Shown in pieces: positions 6,794-16,144 of a stretch of DNA of 22,782 nt; the stretch's first letter is position 1, and each line of letters begins with the position of its first letter. The stretch lies in the NCBI GenBank assembly GCA_045614925.1, contig JAZLDV010000033.1, positions 1 through 22,782 of the forward strand, written 5' to 3'. Below the pieces are notes generated by a model that searched no databases, was not told the DNA's origin, and saw only the letters and a list, made by a program, of their open reading frames with translations. This DNA comes from JAZLDV01 sp045614925. Its GTDB lineage: Bacteria; Bacillota_I; Bacilli_A; Erysipelotrichales; Coprobacillaceae. The translations under genes and the position numbers were made by a program.

Positions 6794-7339
6794 ATGTTAA
6801 GTTTAATTTTAGAAGAAACAAAAGAAAAAATGGATAAATCCATTGATGCTTATAAAAGAGATTTAGCTACAGTAAGAACTGGACGTGCTAATCCTACAAT
6901 GCTTGATCGTGTTATGGTAATGTATTGGGGAGAAAAAACTCCATTAAATCAAGTTGCTGGTATTTCTGTTGTAGAAGGTAGACAATTATTAATCAAACCT
7001 TATGACAGAGGAACTATCAGAGATATTGAACATGGTATTTACGAAGCTGAATTAGGTTTAACTCCACAAAATGATGGTGAAGTTATTCGTATTAATGTTC
7101 CACCTTTAACAGAAGAAAGAAGAAGAGAATATGTTAAAGTTGCTAAAAAATTTGCTGAAGATGCAAAAGTAGCATTAAGAAACATTAGAAGATCTTCAAA
7201 TGATGATGTTGCAAAAGCAGGATTAACAGAAGACGAAGAAAAACAAGGTAAAGAAAAAGTTCAAAAATTAACAGATGAATATGTTAAAAAAATTGATGTT
7301 CTATTAAAAGAAAAAGAAGAAGATTTATTAAAAGTATAA
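6794..7339 (+). CDS. frr: Ribosome recycling factor
   Basis: RRF, with EF-G and IF3, splits the post-termination ribosome. The product (181 residues; typical 185) has the three-helix bundle with the conserved LATVRTGRANP near residue 30 and the insertion domain (YWGEKTPLNQVAGISV...LLIKPYDR). The C-terminal helix contains NIRR, DDVAKAGLTEDEEK and a lysine-rich end. The Shine-Dalgarno AAAGGAG comes from the last codons of pyrH. It is the last gene of the rpsB operon, followed at once by a strong terminator. Confidence 0.98.
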   Translation: MLSLILEETKEKMDKSIDAYKRDLATVRTGRANPTMLDRVMVMYWGEKTPLNQVAGISVVEGRQLLIKPYDRGTIRDIEHGIYEAELGLTPQNDGEVIRINVPPLTEERRREYVKVAKKFAEDAKVALRNIRRSSNDDVAKAGLTEDEEKQGKEKVQKLTDEYVKKIDVLLKEKEEDLLKV

Positions 7340-7370
7340 GAGAAGTTATTACTTCTCTTTTTTTCTTTTT
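7338..7370 (+). terminator. Strong intrinsic terminator after frr
   Basis: A perfect 9-bp stem (7338-7346 with 7351-7359), loop TATT, is followed by a T-run interrupted only once by C. The stem begins within the frr stop codon. It closes the rpsB-tsf-pyrH-frr transcription unit. Confidence 0.93.
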
Positions 7371-7391
7371 GTAGTAATTTATATAACTTTT

Positions 7392-7400
7392 TGATATAAT
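7392..7400 (+). promoter_or_regulatory. Extended -10 promoter for uppS-cdsA-dxr-rseP
   Basis: TGATATAAT is a perfect TATAAT (7395-7400) with the TGn extension. No good -35 is present at 16-18 bases; TTGTAG lies 20 bases upstream. The location directly after a strong terminator and 25 bases before the uppS ATG supports it. The start would be near 7407. Confidence 0.65.
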
Positions 7401-7424
7401 GATTAAAGTTATGGGGTGGTAAAT

Positions 7425-8174
7425 ATGTTTTTTAAGAAAGATAACACAAATATTATTGAACTGGATATGAATAATATACCTAAACACATTGCTTTTATTA
7501 TGGATGGAAATGGAAGATGGGCTAAACAAAGAAAGATGCCTAGAACTTTTGGACATCATGAAGGGACAAAAACTATTCGTAATATTGCTTTAGAATGTAA
7601 TGAATTAGGTGTAAAAGCAATGACAGTTTATGCTTTTTCAACTGAAAATTTTAAAAGAGATTCTAAAGAAGTAGAGTATATTTTTAAACTACCAAAAGAA
7701 TTTTTTAATTTATATTTAAAAGAACTAATTGAAAATAATGTACAATTACGTTATATCGGTCATTTAGAAATGGCTCCACAAGAAACACGAGATATTATTA
7801 ATGATGCTATAGATCAGACAAAAAACAATACTGGATTAATTTTAACTTTTGCTTTTATTTATGGTGGAAGAGATGAAATTGTTCAGACAGCTAAGATTAT
7901 TGCACAAAAATATAAAGATGGTGAAATTTCATTAGATGATATTACTGAAAATTATTTTGAACAACATCTTATGACTGGTGATCTTCCTGCAGTTGATCTA
8001 ATGGTACGTACGAGTGGAGAATATAGATTATCTAATTATTTGCCATGGCAGTTAGCTTATGCTGAATTTATTTTTGATGATACTTTATGGCCTGATTATA
8101 ATAAAGAATGCTTATATAGAGCTATTGCAATATATCAAGGTAGAGAAAGACGCTTTGGGGGTGTTCTTAAATGA
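7425..8174 (+). CDS. uppS: Isoprenyl transferase (undecaprenyl diphosphate synthase)
   Basis: UppS condenses isopentenyl diphosphate units in cis onto farnesyl diphosphate to make the C55 lipid carrier for peptidoglycan. Motifs seen in order are HIAFIMDGNGRWAKQR (catalytic Asp and Mg site), the GHHEG segment, YAFSTENFKR, YGGRDEI, and MVRTSGEYRLSNYLPWQ, whose arginines bind diphosphate. The length of 249 residues is normal. The start ATG 7425 follows GGGGTGG by 5 bases; the in-frame GTG at 7416 lies inside that site. One small oddity: the position before YGGR is usually Asn (NYGGR), but here it is Ile. The 3' end overlaps cdsA by 4 bases (ATGA), which indicates coupled translation. Confidence 0.97.
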   Translation: MFFKKDNTNIIELDMNNIPKHIAFIMDGNGRWAKQRKMPRTFGHHEGTKTIRNIALECNELGVKAMTVYAFSTENFKRDSKEVEYIFKLPKEFFNLYLKELIENNVQLRYIGHLEMAPQETRDIINDAIDQTKNNTGLILTFAFIYGGRDEIVQTAKIIAQKYKDGEISLDDITENYFEQHLMTGDLPAVDLMVRTSGEYRLSNYLPWQLAYAEFIFDDTLWPDYNKECLYRAIAIYQGRERRFGGVLK

Positions 8175-8956
8175 AACAAAGAATTATAACTGCTATTGTT
8201 TTAGCTATTATTTTAGTACCTTGTGTTCTTATGGGAGGTATTGCTTTTGATATATTAGCTGCAATTGTCGGTATTGGAATGTCATATGAATTAATTAAAA
8301 TCTGTGACCCGTTACCAAAGAAATATATGTATGTTATTAGTGCATTATTTATTTTATATGGCTTATTTTTTGAAAAAAGTTTAATGGTTTCTAATGAAGT
8401 TACTATTGTATTAGCTATTGTTTTATTATGTTCTCATATATTTGATGAAACAATGAGTTTTTCTAGAGTTGGCTATTATTTTCTAACTATATTTATTGTT
8501 ATGATGGGAATTCATATGTTATATCATTTAAGAACAGTTTATGGATTTGGATCAATTATGTTATTAGTTTTTGCTACTTTTGGTTGCGATACAGGTGCAT
8601 ATTTTGTAGGAGTGACTTTAGGAAAACATAAATTATGTCCTCGCTTGTCCCCTAAAAAAAGTATAGAAGGAAGTATTGGTGGTATAATTATAGGTACAGT
8701 TCTATCTGTTTTGTTTGGGACGTATATTGGTGTGAGTATTGAATTTATTCAACTTGTTATTATATGTTTTGTTTTAACAATTACTGGTCAAATTGGTGAT
8801 TTAACATTTAGTAGTATGAAGAGATTATTTAATGTAAAAGATTTTTCTAACTTATTACCAGGTCATGGAGGTTTATTAGATCGTTTTGATTCTTTATTAT
8901 TTAACGCTATGGTTTTTGGTATGATGTTATCGTTATTTAAGGTGGTGACTTTATAA
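8171..8956 (+). CDS. cdsA: Phosphatidate cytidylyltransferase (CDP-diacylglycerol synthase)
   Basis: CdsA converts phosphatidic acid and CTP to CDP-diacylglycerol, the branch point of phospholipid synthesis. The 261-residue protein is polytopic, with about seven to eight hydrophobic segments. Near the C-terminus it has the family signature S-S-M-K-R-x(4)-K-D-x(4)-L-P-G-H-G-G-L-L-D-R-F-D, which holds the metal-binding Asp residues. LSPKKSIEGSIGG in the middle is another conserved loop. Its ATG lies in the end of uppS behind a GGGGGTG ribosome binding site, and its stop shares one base with dxr. The order uppS-cdsA-dxr-rseP is conserved in Firmicutes. Confidence 0.97.
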   Translation: MKQRIITAIVLAIILVPCVLMGGIAFDILAAIVGIGMSYELIKICDPLPKKYMYVISALFILYGLFFEKSLMVSNEVTIVLAIVLLCSHIFDETMSFSRVGYYFLTIFIVMMGIHMLYHLRTVYGFGSIMLLVFATFGCDTGAYFVGVTLGKHKLCPRLSPKKSIEGSIGGIIIGTVLSVLFGTYIGVSIEFIQLVIICFVLTITGQIGDLTFSSMKRLFNVKDFSNLLPGHGGLLDRFDSLLFNAMVFGMMLSLFKVVTL

Positions 8957-10107
8957 TGAAGAGAATTACAGTATTAGGTGTTACAGGTTCAATTGGAACA
9001 CAAACTGTTGATGTTGTTAAAAATCATAAAGAAGAATTTCAAATTGTTGCGATGAGCGCAGGAAGAAATATTTCTTTATTAGAAGAAATTATGAAAGATA
9101 TTCCATGTAAACATATCTGTGTATCTCATGAAGATGATAAAAATTATCTTCAGGCTAAATATCCAGATATTCAGTTTTATCATGGTCAAAAAGGACTTAT
9201 TCAAATATCTACTTTAGAAGAGTGTGATATTGTATTAAATGCAATCGTAGGTTTTGCTGGTCTTTTACCAACAATGGAAGCAATTAAGGCAAAAAAGGAT
9301 ATTGCTCTTGCAAATAAAGAAACATTAGTTGTTGCAGGTCATCTAATTATGCCTTTAGTAAAAGAATATGGTATTCATCTTTTACCTGTAGATAGTGAAC
9401 ACTCTGCTATTTTCCAATCAATGAATGGTGAACATAAAGATGATATTTCTAAAATTATTTTAACTGCGAGTGGGGGAAGTTTTAGAGATAAAACAAGAGA
9501 AGAACTACATGATGTTACAGTAGAACAAGCTTTAAAACATCCGAATTGGTCAATGGGGGCAAAAATCACAATTGACAGTGCGACTCTTTTTAATAAAGGT
9601 TTAGAAGTTATGGAAGCTAAATGGCTTTTTGACGTTGATTATGATGATATTGAAGTATTAATACATCCAGAAAGTATTATTCATTCTATGGTAGAATACA
9701 AAGATACATCTGTTATTGCTCAATTAGGTACACCAGATATGAGATTACCTATCCAATATGCTTTAACATATCCAAGAAGAATGAACTTAACAAATGGTAA
9801 ACGTTTATCTTTAAGTGATGTATGTACTTTAAATTTTAGAAAACCTGATTTAAATAGATTTCGTGCTTTAGCACTTGCTTATGAAGCAGGGAGAACAGGT
9901 GGATCTTTACCATGTGTTTTAAATGGTGCTAACGAAGAAGCAAATTCATTATTTTTAAATAATAAAATTAAATTTTTAGACATTGAAATGCTTGTAGAAG
10001 CTGCAATGCGTGCTCATACATTGGTTGAAAATCCATCTTTAGATGAATTAATTGAAATTGATGCTTGGGCTAGAAATTTTGTAAAAGAGAAAGTGAGAGT
10101 TGATTAG
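8956..10107 (+). CDS. dxr: 1-deoxy-D-xylulose 5-phosphate reductoisomerase
   Basis: Dxr (IspC) makes 2-C-methyl-D-erythritol 4-phosphate from DXP with NADPH, the committed step of the MEP isoprenoid pathway. Seen motifs are VLGVTGSIGTQTVDVV (NADPH-binding GxTGSIG), ALANKETLVVAG, LLPVDSEHSAIFQ with the metal ligands Asp and Glu, and HPNWSMGAKITIDSATLFNK with the flexible catalytic loop. The length of 383 residues is standard. Its presence implies an MEP rather than mevalonate route, feeding the C5 units used by UppS in the same operon. It ends with TAG directly before the rseP ATG. Confidence 0.98.
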   Translation: MKRITVLGVTGSIGTQTVDVVKNHKEEFQIVAMSAGRNISLLEEIMKDIPCKHICVSHEDDKNYLQAKYPDIQFYHGQKGLIQISTLEECDIVLNAIVGFAGLLPTMEAIKAKKDIALANKETLVVAGHLIMPLVKEYGIHLLPVDSEHSAIFQSMNGEHKDDISKIILTASGGSFRDKTREELHDVTVEQALKHPNWSMGAKITIDSATLFNKGLEVMEAKWLFDVDYDDIEVLIHPESIIHSMVEYKDTSVIAQLGTPDMRLPIQYALTYPRRMNLTNGKRLSLSDVCTLNFRKPDLNRFRALALAYEAGRTGGSLPCVLNGANEEANSLFLNNKIKFLDIEMLVEAAMRAHTLVENPSLDELIEIDAWARNFVKEKVRVD

Positions 10108-11193
10108 ATGCAAAATATTGTTAACATTATTGTATTTATGCTTGTATTAGGATCAATTATTACCATTCATGAATTTGGTCATTTTATAACAGCTAAAATG
10201 TTTGGTGTATATTGTAGTAACTTTTCTATTGGTTTTGGTCCTAAATTATTTTCATATAAAGGAAAAGAGACAAGTTATGAATTAAGATTACTTCCTATTG
10301 GAGGTTTTGTGGCAATGGCAGGAGAAGAAGATCAATTAGATAATGAAGATTTAAAAGATATTCCTGTCGAAAGAACTATTAAAGGTTTATCGACAATTAA
10401 AAAAATCATTATTTTTGGTGCTGGTGTTGTTATGAACTTTGTACTAGCTATTGCTGTATTATTAACGTTAAATTTAACTATTGGTCAAGTAGGAGTAAAT
10501 CAGGCTCAAATTGGTGAAGTTTTTGAAAATTCAGCTGCTGAGTATTATGGTTTACAAACAAATGATGTTATTACTCAAATTTATGTAAAAGATACTGATC
10601 AGACAATGTTAGTTTCAAAATTTGATGATATTAATTTATCGAAAGAATCATTAAATTTTGATGGAGATCAATTAAATATTACTGTTAATGTTTTAAGAAA
10701 TGATCAAAATGAAAAAGTAGATATGATTCTTGATTTTGATAATGAAAACGGACGTTATAATTTAGGAATTTCACAGGCAACTCGTGATATGACTTTTGTT
10801 GAATCAATCAAATATACATTTGTTGTTTTTGGAAAAATGAGTACAAGTATTATTGATGCTTTATCAAAATTAGTGACTTCATTTTCATCTACAATTACAC
10901 AAATGTCTGGACCAGCAGGTATTTATCAAGTAACTGCACAAGTTACTGAAAGTGGAGAAATTTCGCGTATTTTTAATTTATTAGCAATGCTTTCTATTAA
11001 TATTGGTATTTTTAATTTATTACCAATCCCTGGATTAGATGGTTGTCAGATGTTATTTGCTGCAGCTGAAGGAATAACTGGAAAAGAATTACCACATAAA
11101 GTAAAACTTGTATTACAAATTTGTGGATTAATTTTAGTATTTGGATTAATGATTATTGTCACTGTCCAAGATGTATTAAAAATATTTGGATAA
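10108..11193 (+). CDS. rseP: Site-2 intramembrane metalloprotease RseP/RasP (M50B)
   Basis: This enzyme cleaves transmembrane helices of anti-sigma factors and leftover signal peptides. It has the N-terminal zinc motif H-E-F-G-H (His21, Glu22, His25) in the first membrane segment and the GFGPKLF...LLPIGGFVAM loop. A single PDZ-like domain lies at about residues 125-215, and the second active-site motif NLLPIPGLDG (Asp311) follows. The residues after DG are CQ instead of the more usual GR/GK, a small deviation. The length of 361 residues is somewhat shorter than RasP. The ATG follows the dxr TAG without a gap, so translation is probably coupled. It is distinct from SpoIVFB in this window, which lacks a PDZ domain. 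Confidence 0.96.
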   Translation: MQNIVNIIVFMLVLGSIITIHEFGHFITAKMFGVYCSNFSIGFGPKLFSYKGKETSYELRLLPIGGFVAMAGEEDQLDNEDLKDIPVERTIKGLSTIKKIIIFGAGVVMNFVLAIAVLLTLNLTIGQVGVNQAQIGEVFENSAAEYYGLQTNDVITQIYVKDTDQTMLVSKFDDINLSKESLNFDGDQLNITVNVLRNDQNEKVDMILDFDNENGRYNLGISQATRDMTFVESIKYTFVVFGKMSTSIIDALSKLVTSFSSTITQMSGPAGIYQVTAQVTESGEISRIFNLLAMLSINIGIFNLLPIPGLDGCQMLFAAAEGITGKELPHKVKLVLQICGLILVFGLMIIVTVQDVLKIFG

Positions 11194-11217
11194 AAAGGGA
11201 TAATCCCTTTTTATTTT
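11192..11217 (+). terminator. Short palindromic terminator between rseP and polC
   Basis: Bases 11192-11212 form a perfect inverted repeat (AAAAAGGGAT, one central A, ATCCCTTTTT), giving a hairpin of about 8 bp with an A/T-rich loop and a T-rich 3' arm. No clear promoter lies between it and polC at 11231, so read-through is likely and this would attenuate polC. Confidence 0.7.
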
Positions 11218-11230
11218 AGGAGGGTATTAT

Positions 11231-14200
11231 ATGAATAAGATGAATATTTTATTAGAACAGCTTCAATTAAGTGAAAAAGTTCAATTTTTAAAAAAAGTAA
11301 ATATTGAGAAAGTATCTGTTATTAATGGTAATTTTTTTGAGTTTTATTTTGAATCTTATTCAATGATTCCATTAGATGAATTAAAGTTATTATTTGAGGC
11401 TAAAGATTTATTTCCATATCCTCTTGAATTTCATTTTCATTATCATTCATATAGTGAAGAACATATTATTTCTTATGCTGAATTTATTTTTGAAATATTA
11501 AAAGAAAAAAAGGTACCAATTTCTTCTATTGAACCTAAACATTTAAGTTTCAATGATAATATGTTAAAAATTGAATGTATAAATGAAATCCAATATAATC
11601 AGATTCAATCATATTATAATCTTTTTGAACAAGAGTTTTCTAAATTTGGTATAAAGAATATTAAATTTAATGCATTTATTAATATGGAAAATAATATGTA
11701 TAAATCTATTCAGGAAGAAATGAATGCTTTAAATGAAGTTCAAGTTGACTCTCAGACATTTGATCAAAATGAAGTCATTAAACCAGTAGATAATAAACCT
11801 AAATTTCAAAGTTATAAAAAAGATTATTATTCTTTAACAATTGATGAAATTGATCAGAATGTAAAAGAAGTTATGATACAAGGTTATGTATTTAATGAGG
11901 ATAGTAAGGTTGTAAAAACTGGAAAAACTATTCAATCATTATATGTAACTGATTATACAAATAGTATTGTCGTTAAAAGATTTGAAAACAAAGGTGGAAA
12001 TTCCTTAGAGGAAATGAAAAAATTAAAAAAAGGTGGAAAATGGGTTCGTATTAAAGGCGTTGTTGAATACGATAACTTCTCTAAAGATACTGTTGTTAAT
12101 GCGCGCGAAGTTGAAATTATTCCATCACCTAAAATCAGAAATGATGATGCACCAAAGAAAAGAGTTGAATTGCATACGCATTCTAAAATGTCTGCAATGG
12201 ATGGTATTGGATCGGTAAGTGAATACATAGAAAGAGCTGCTTATTGGGGCCATAAAGCTGTAGCAATTACTGATCATGGGAATGTTCAATCATTCCCTGA
12301 TGCGCAAAAAGCAAGTCAAAAAAATAAAATTAAAATGATTTATGGTGTTGAAATGTATATGATTGACCCTGATTTTAAAGTTGTTTATAATCATAAACCA
12401 TGTAGTTTAAAAGATTTCACATATGTGTCATTCGATTTAGAGACAACAGGTTTATCAGTTATTGATGATGATATTATTGAATTTGGGGCTGTAAAATACA
12501 AAAATGGACAAGAAATTGATCGTCTTCAAAGTTTTATAAAACCTAATAAGAAGATTTCTAAGAAAATTTCAGAATTAACTCATATTACTTATGATCATGT
12601 TAAAAATTCACCTACAATCTTAGAATTTTTACCTAAAATTTTAGATTTTTTCCAAGATCATGTTATTGTTGCACATAATGCTACATTTGACGTTGGCTTT
12701 TTAAATGAAATATTAGTGCGTTATGGTTACGAAAAATTAAAAAATACTTATATTGATTCTATGACACTAGCATGGAAATTATTGCCTGATTTAAAAGGTT
12801 ATCGTTTAGGAAATTTAGCAAGACATTATAAGATTGCTTATGATGGAGATGATGCTCATAGAGCTGATTATGATGCTGATGTTTTAGGTCAAGTTTTTAA
12901 TATTATGATATATGAAATGATGCAAAACAGTATGAATGATGTGACTGATATGGTTACATTAGAATGTCCGACAGGATACAAAAAAGTAAGACCAAAACAT
13001 ATGTGTGTTTTAGCTAAAAATAAAACAGGTTTAAAAAATATGTTTAAATTAGTTTCAGAAGCAAATACAACATATTTTGAAAAAACATCTCGTATTCCTC
13101 GTGAAAGACTAGAATATTATAGAGAAGGCCTTTTATATGGTAGTGGATGTTATAATAGTGAAATTTTTGATTTAGCGATGACAAGAGGTATCGATGAATT
13201 AAAAGAAGCAATTAGTTTTTATGATTATATTGAGATTTTACCACTTGATATTTGTATGTATTTTGTTGAAAGAGGTCGTATTGATACAAAAGAAGACCTT
13301 ATTAAAATTTTGAGACGTATTGTTGATACAGCAAAAGAATTGGGCAAAACAATTGTAGCAACAGGAGATGTTCATTATCTAGATCAAAAAGATAAGATTT
13401 TTAGAGATGTATTTACTTGCAATCCTAAAATTGGATTAGGAGGGGCATTGCATCCATTAACTGATCGTAATAATCCTTCTGCATGGACACCAGATGAATA
13501 TATGAGAACAACTCAGGAAATGTTAGATAGTATGTCTTATTTAACTGAAGAAGAAAAATATGAATTTGTTATTGAAAATACAAATTTAATTGCAGATATG
13601 ATTGATGGTGACTTTACAGTTGTGCATGACAAATTATTTACACCTCATATTGATAATGCGGATAATAATTTAAGAAATTTATGTTTTGATAATGCACATA
13701 AACAATATGGAGATGTTTTACCTGAAATTGTTGAAAAAAGGTTAAGTAAAGAATTAGATAATATTATTAAACATGGGTTTGGTGTTATTTATTATATTTC
13801 CCATTTGCTTGTAAAAAAATCAAATGATGCTGGTTACCTTGTAGGAAGCCGTGGGTCAGTAGGGTCTTCATTTGTTGCGACAATGGCTGGGATTTCTGAA
13901 GTCAATCCTTTACCACCGCATTATTATTGTCCTGGATGTAGACATAGTGAATTTATGGAAGAAGGAGTTATCGCTAATGGATATGATCTTCCTGATAAAA
14001 AATGTCCACATTGTGGTTCGAACATGAAAGGGGATGGACATAATATTCCTTTCGAAACATTCTTAGGATTTGATGCGGATAAAGTTCCTGATATTGACTT
14101 AAACTTCTCAGGGGATTATCAGCCTACTGCTCATGCTTATACAAAAGAAATTTTTGGTGAAAGCCATGTTTATCGTGCAGGAACTATTTCTACAGTTGCA

Positions 14201-15550
14201 GAAAAAACAGCGTATGGGTATGCAAAGGGATATGCTGAGTTAATGGGAAAAGAACATACAATGCGTGTTGCTGAATTAGAACGTATTGCCAAAGGATGTA
14301 CTGGGGTAAAAAGAACTTCTGGTCAGCATCCTGGTGGGATCATCGTTATTCCTGAAAATATGGATGTATTTGATTTTAATCCTTATCAGTATCCTGCAGA
14401 TGATTTAAATGCTGAATGGAAGACAACACATTTTGACTTCCATGCAATTCATGATAATGTATTGAAATTTGATATTTTAGGCCATGTTGACCCAACAGTT
14501 ATACGTATGCTACAAGATTTAACTGGCGTAAATCCTAAAGATATACCAACTAACGATCCTCAAGTTATGTCTTTATTTAATAATACAGATGCCTTAGGAA
14601 TTGATTTATCATTTTTAAAATGTAAAACTGGTGCATTAGGATTACCTGAGTTTGGTACGAAATTTGTTAGAGGAATGCTAGAACAGACTCATCCTACTTC
14701 ATTTAGTGATCTTGTTATTATTTCTGGATTGTCGCATGGTACAGACGTTTATTTAGGTAATGCTGAAACGTTAATTTCTTCAGGTACTTGTACATTAAAA
14801 GAAGTTATCGGATGTCGTGATGATATTATGGTTTATCTTATTGAAAAAGGGTTACCTAATAAAGATGCTTTTGATATCATGGAATGTGTTCGTAAAGGGA
14901 AATCTCCAGCAGTATTCCCTGAAAAGAAATATGAAGAATTAATGAAAAAACATGATGTTCCTACATGGTATATTGAATCGTGTAAAAAAATTAAATACAT
15001 GTTCCCTAAGGCCCATGCAGCTGCTTATGTATTAAGTGCAATTCGTGTGGCATGGTGGAAATTGTATTATCCTAGAGAATATTATGCTGTTTATTTTAGT
15101 ACTAGATGTGATGCTTATGATGTTGAATTAATGATTCAAGGAAAAGAAGCAGTATTGAATAGATATCAGCAAATCTTAAATGATAAACAAAATGGAGTAA
15201 AGGTATCAAATAAAGAAGAAGCATTAATTACAGTGTTTGAAATAGCTTTAGAAATGTTTGAAAGAGGTATTTATTTTAATAATATTTCGTTAGATAAATC
15301 TGCATCTAGAAACTTTACATTAGATCCAGATGATCCAAATGCGTTATTACCACCATTTACTTCAATTGATGGTTTAGGTGCTTCGGTAGGGGATAGTGTT
15401 ATTGAAGCAAGAGAAAAAAATTACTTCTTATCAAAAGAAGATGTTATTAAAAGAACTAAATTAACTTCTAATCAGATTGAATTCTTAACACGTTTAGGTG
15501 TATTTGAAAAAATGTCTGATGAAAATCAGCTATCTTTATTTGATTTATAA
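11231..15550 (+). CDS. polC: DNA polymerase III alpha subunit, PolC type
   Basis: PolC is the leading-strand replicase of low-GC Gram-positives and carries its own proofreading exonuclease. Domains along its 1439 residues are: N-terminal region, about 1-200; OB-fold, about 205-300; PHP domain starting at V-E-L-H-T-H (His315, His317). The DnaQ-like 3'-5' exonuclease is inserted with FDLETTG (Asp402, Glu404). The palm region has a four-cysteine zinc site (Cys900, 903, 925, 928) and the catalytic PDIDLNFSG (Asp954, Asp956). Fingers and a duplex-binding region follow. The last residues, QLSLFDL, form a canonical beta-clamp binding motif. The start follows AGGAGGG by 6 bases. In Bacillus proS usually sits between rseP and polC; it is absent here. 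Confidence 0.99.
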   Translation: MNKMNILLEQLQLSEKVQFLKKVNIEKVSVINGNFFEFYFESYSMIPLDELKLLFEAKDLFPYPLEFHFHYHSYSEEHIISYAEFIFEILKEKKVPISSIEPKHLSFNDNMLKIECINEIQYNQIQSYYNLFEQEFSKFGIKNIKFNAFINMENNMYKSIQEEMNALNEVQVDSQTFDQNEVIKPVDNKPKFQSYKKDYYSLTIDEIDQNVKEVMIQGYVFNEDSKVVKTGKTIQSLYVTDYTNSIVVKRFENKGGNSLEEMKKLKKGGKWVRIKGVVEYDNFSKDTVVNAREVEIIPSPKIRNDDAPKKRVELHTHSKMSAMDGIGSVSEYIERAAYWGHKAVAITDHGNVQSFPDAQKASQKNKIKMIYGVEMYMIDPDFKVVYNHKPCSLKDFTYVSFDLETTGLSVIDDDIIEFGAVKYKNGQEIDRLQSFIKPNKKISKKISELTHITYDHVKNSPTILEFLPKILDFFQDHVIVAHNATFDVGFLNEILVRYGYEKLKNTYIDSMTLAWKLLPDLKGYRLGNLARHYKIAYDGDDAHRADYDADVLGQVFNIMIYEMMQNSMNDVTDMVTLECPTGYKKVRPKHMCVLAKNKTGLKNMFKLVSEANTTYFEKTSRIPRERLEYYREGLLYGSGCYNSEIFDLAMTRGIDELKEAISFYDYIEILPLDICMYFVERGRIDTKEDLIKILRRIVDTAKELGKTIVATGDVHYLDQKDKIFRDVFTCNPKIGLGGALHPLTDRNNPSAWTPDEYMRTTQEMLDSMSYLTEEEKYEFVIENTNLIADMIDGDFTVVHDKLFTPHIDNADNNLRNLCFDNAHKQYGDVLPEIVEKRLSKELDNIIKHGFGVIYYISHLLVKKSNDAGYLVGSRGSVGSSFVATMAGISEVNPLPPHYYCPGCRHSEFMEEGVIANGYDLPDKKCPHCGSNMKGDGHNIPFETFLGFDADKVPDIDLNFSGDYQPTAHAYTKEIFGESHVYRAGTISTVAEKTAYGYAKGYAELMGKEHTMRVAELERIAKGCTGVKRTSGQHPGGIIVIPENMDVFDFNPYQYPADDLNAEWKTTHFDFHAIHDNVLKFDILGHVDPTVIRMLQDLTGVNPKDIPTNDPQVMSLFNNTDALGIDLSFLKCKTGALGLPEFGTKFVRGMLEQTHPTSFSDLVIISGLSHGTDVYLGNAETLISSGTCTLKEVIGCRDDIMVYLIEKGLPNKDAFDIMECVRKGKSPAVFPEKKYEELMKKHDVPTWYIESCKKIKYMFPKAHAAAYVLSAIRVAWWKLYYPREYYAVYFSTRCDAYDVELMIQGKEAVLNRYQQILNDKQNGVKVSNKEEALITVFEIALEMFERGIYFNNISLDKSASRNFTLDPDDPNALLPPFTSIDGLGASVGDSVIEAREKNYFLSKEDVIKRTKLTSNQIEFLTRLGVFEKMSDENQLSLFDL

Positions 15551-15567
15551 AAAATGTTGATTATAAC

Positions 15568-15596
15568 TTGTTTTTTAAGTAAAACTATGGTATATT
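15568..15596 (+). promoter_or_regulatory. Promoter for rimP-nusA-rnpM-ylxQ-infB-rbfA
   Basis: TTGTTT (15568-15573), a 17-base spacer and TATATT (15591-15596) preceded by TGG (extended -10). The predicted start near 15603 gives a leader of about 65 bases containing a GAGA-loop hairpin. Confidence 0.65.
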
Positions 15597-15618
15597 ACAT
15601 GTGTAATAATTAATTCTT

Positions 15619-15653
15619 ACGAGAGGGGAGACCCTCTCGTTATTGTTATCTTT
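15619..15653 (+). promoter_or_regulatory. Leader hairpin with interrupted U-tract, candidate NusA-dependent attenuator
   Basis: ACGAGAGGG (15619-15627) and CCCTCTCGT (15632-15640) form a perfect 9-bp GC-containing stem capped by GAGA, a GNRA tetraloop. The following 14 bases contain ten T residues but are broken by A, G and C, so this would be a poor terminator on its own. In B. subtilis, nusA expression is known to be autoregulated through a NusA-stimulated terminator in the leader of this operon. The hairpin here has the position and the weak U-tract expected of that mechanism; function is inferred. Confidence 0.55.
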
Positions 15654-15667
15654 AATGGAGGGATTAT

Positions 15668-16129
15668 ATGCTAGAGAAAATTACACAATTGCTTTCACCT
15701 ATTTTAGATAGAAATAATGTTTATTTAGATGATATCGAATATGTGAATGAAAAAAATGAATGGTATTTAAGAATTTTTATTGAGATGAATGAAGGTCATT
15801 TAGATATGGACACTTGTGTTATTGTAAGTGAAGAAATTAGTAATATGCTAGATGAAGCTGATTTAATCAAAGATGAATATTATTTAGAAGTTTCTTCTCC
15901 TGGTGCTGAGAAACCTCTAAAAACTTTAGAAAAAGTTCAAGCATCTGTTGGTGAATATGTATATGTTCAATTCAAAGAACCAACAATGGGAATGGATGAA
16001 GTCTATGGAACTATTTTAAATGTTGAAGGTGAATTAATTGATCTACAATATTTAGTTAAAAATATAAAGAAAAAATGTCAGATTGAATATAGTAAAATCA
16101 AATTTATTAGATTAGCTGTTAAATTTTAA
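15668..16129 (+). CDS. rimP: Ribosome maturation factor RimP
   Basis: RimP assists assembly of the 30S head around S12. The 153-residue product has the N-terminal alpha/beta domain (LLSPILDRNNVYLDDIEYV...WYLRIFIEMNEGHLDMDTC) with the conserved acidic cluster. The family hallmark DEYYLEVSSPGAEKPL follows near residue 75, and a C-terminal SH3-like domain after that. GGAGGG lies 5 bases before the ATG. It is the first gene of the operon, 15 bases upstream of nusA, whose ribosome binding site overlaps the rimP stop codon. Confidence 0.96.
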   Translation: MLEKITQLLSPILDRNNVYLDDIEYVNEKNEWYLRIFIEMNEGHLDMDTCVIVSEEISNMLDEADLIKDEYYLEVSSPGAEKPLKTLEKVQASVGEYVYVQFKEPTMGMDEVYGTILNVEGELIDLQYLVKNIKKKCQIEYSKIKFIRLAVKF

Positions 16130-16144
16130 GGAGGAAAATAAAAA

